A stretch of DNA of 5,387 bases from Actinomycetota bacterium. GTDB lineage: Bacteria > Actinomycetota > Acidimicrobiia > Spongiisociales > ZC4RG35. This document shows positions 4,848 through 5,387 of the stretch, in pieces. The translations under genes were made by a program, and so were the position numbers. Location of the stretch: NCBI GenBank assembly GCA_003242515.1, contig QGUS01000128.1:1-5387 (forward strand). Reading direction: 5' to 3'. How positions within the stretch are numbered: the stretch's first letter is position 1; the number at the start of each line of letters is the position of its first letter. A model generated the notes under the pieces. It saw only the letters and a list, made by a program, of their open reading frames with translations, made no database searches and was not told where the DNA came from.

Positions 4848-5387
4848 GCATCGTCCTCGACTCCAAGATCCCGGCCGGTCCGCTGGAGGACAAGTGGCAG
4901 AGCCACAAGTTCTCGGTCCGGCTCGTCAACCCCGCCAACAAGCGGAAGTTCAAGGTCATCGTCGTCGGCACCGGCCTCGCCGGCGCCTCGGCGGCCGCTA
5001 CCCTCGGTGAGCTGGGCTACCAGGTGGAGGTGTTCACCTTCCACGACTCGCCGCGGCGTGCGCACTCCATCGCCGCCCAGGGCGGTATCAACGCCGCCAA
5101 GAACTATCACAACGACGGCGACTCGGTCTACCGCCTCTTCTACGACACCATCAAGGGCGGCGACTACCGGGCCCGCGAGGCCAACGTCTACCGCCTCGCC
5201 GAGCTGTCGCTGAACATCATCGACCAGGCCACCGCCCAGGGCGTCCCGTTCGCCCGCGAGTATGGCGGCCTCCTCGACAACCGCAGCTTCGGCGGCGCCC
5301 AGGTGTCCCGCACCTTCTACGCCCGGGGCCAGACGGGCCAGCAGCTCCTGCTCGGCGCCTACAAGCCCTTAATCGGCAAGGGAAACA
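4844..5387 (+). CDS. sdhA: Succinate dehydrogenase flavoprotein subunit, 3' truncated by window end
   Basis: FAD-bearing catalytic subunit that oxidises succinate to fumarate in the TCA cycle and respiratory chain. The first 181 residues are present, about 30% of the usual length. The FAD-binding Rossmann motif is VIVVGTGLAGASAA (38-51). RRAHSIAAQGGINAAKN (71-87) contains H74, the expected covalent FAD attachment site. Typical blocks follow: YDTIKGGDYRAREANVYRLAE, FAREYGGLLDNRSFGGAQ and YARGQTGQQLLLGAY. The N-terminal extension before the Rossmann fold (about 36 residues) is usual for this branch of SdhA. ATG 4844 overlaps the sdhC stop in ATGA, indicating translational coupling, and there is no separate ribosome site. 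After GAY (173) the last eight residues, KPLIGKGN, no longer match the family, pointing to a poor contig end. sdhB is expected just beyond the window. Confidence 0.93.
   Translation, partial: MSIVLDSKIPAGPLEDKWQSHKFSVRLVNPANKRKFKVIVVGTGLAGASAAATLGELGYQVEVFTFHDSPRRAHSIAAQGGINAAKNYHNDGDSVYRLFYDTIKGGDYRAREANVYRLAELSLNIIDQATAQGVPFAREYGGLLDNRSFGGAQVSRTFYARGQTGQQLLLGAYKPLIGKGN

Noticed and set aside
1..5387. tRNA or rRNA genes, CRISPR arrays, insertion sequences, phage genes
   Set aside because: No cloverleaf-like sequence, regularly spaced repeats, transposase motifs or terminal inverted repeats were seen by eye on either strand.

Overview
The window reads as a piece of a high-GC actinobacterial chromosome, possibly an acidimicrobium-like lineage (the class is a guess). 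The evidence is a WhiB-family Fe-S regulator, a bacterial proteasome activator (Bpa, Rv3780-like) and an actinobacterial-style sdhC-sdhA pair with a five-helix cytochrome b. It is probably a whole short contig: both extreme ends stop resembling the genes they lie in.

Layout. Positions 1-465 hold a 5'-broken ECF sigma factor, followed 2 nt after its stop by a membrane-anchored protein (start 468) that is probably its partner or anti-sigma factor. Facing it on the minus strand is a two-gene unit: a six-helix VanZ/DUF2238-like membrane protein (2393-3019), then a two-helix ion channel with a cytoplasmic RCK/TrkA gating domain (2383 down to 1571). The channel frame is cut by a single amber codon at 1568-1570 but stays open and recognisable beyond it (TrkA-C-like part to about 1310), so it is a nonsense-interrupted gene or a base error. 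The convergent ends of the channel and the sigma-partner gene run into each other around a strong GC hairpin at 1259-1300.

Divergent from the membrane-protein unit is bpa (3019-3507). It ends 4 nt from the tail of a minus-strand whiB gene (3512-3784). The whiB gene has a well-formed promoter (TTGACG-N17-TAATGT) and a perfect 14-bp palindrome over the predicted transcription start. After a 319-nt intergenic stretch, sdhC (4104-4847) and sdhA (4844 to the window end, cut off) start a succinate dehydrogenase operon with an ATGA overlap. A 7-bp inverted repeat straddles the sdhC start.

Functionally this is core-genome material: envelope or stress signalling, ion transport, ATP-independent proteasome targeting, a redox-sensing regulator and respiratory complex II. 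I see no phage, transposon, CRISPR or defence system. The most notable points are the amber-interrupted channel, its non-canonical pore signature (VLGQGD instead of TVGYGD), and the dyads at the whiB and sdhC control regions.
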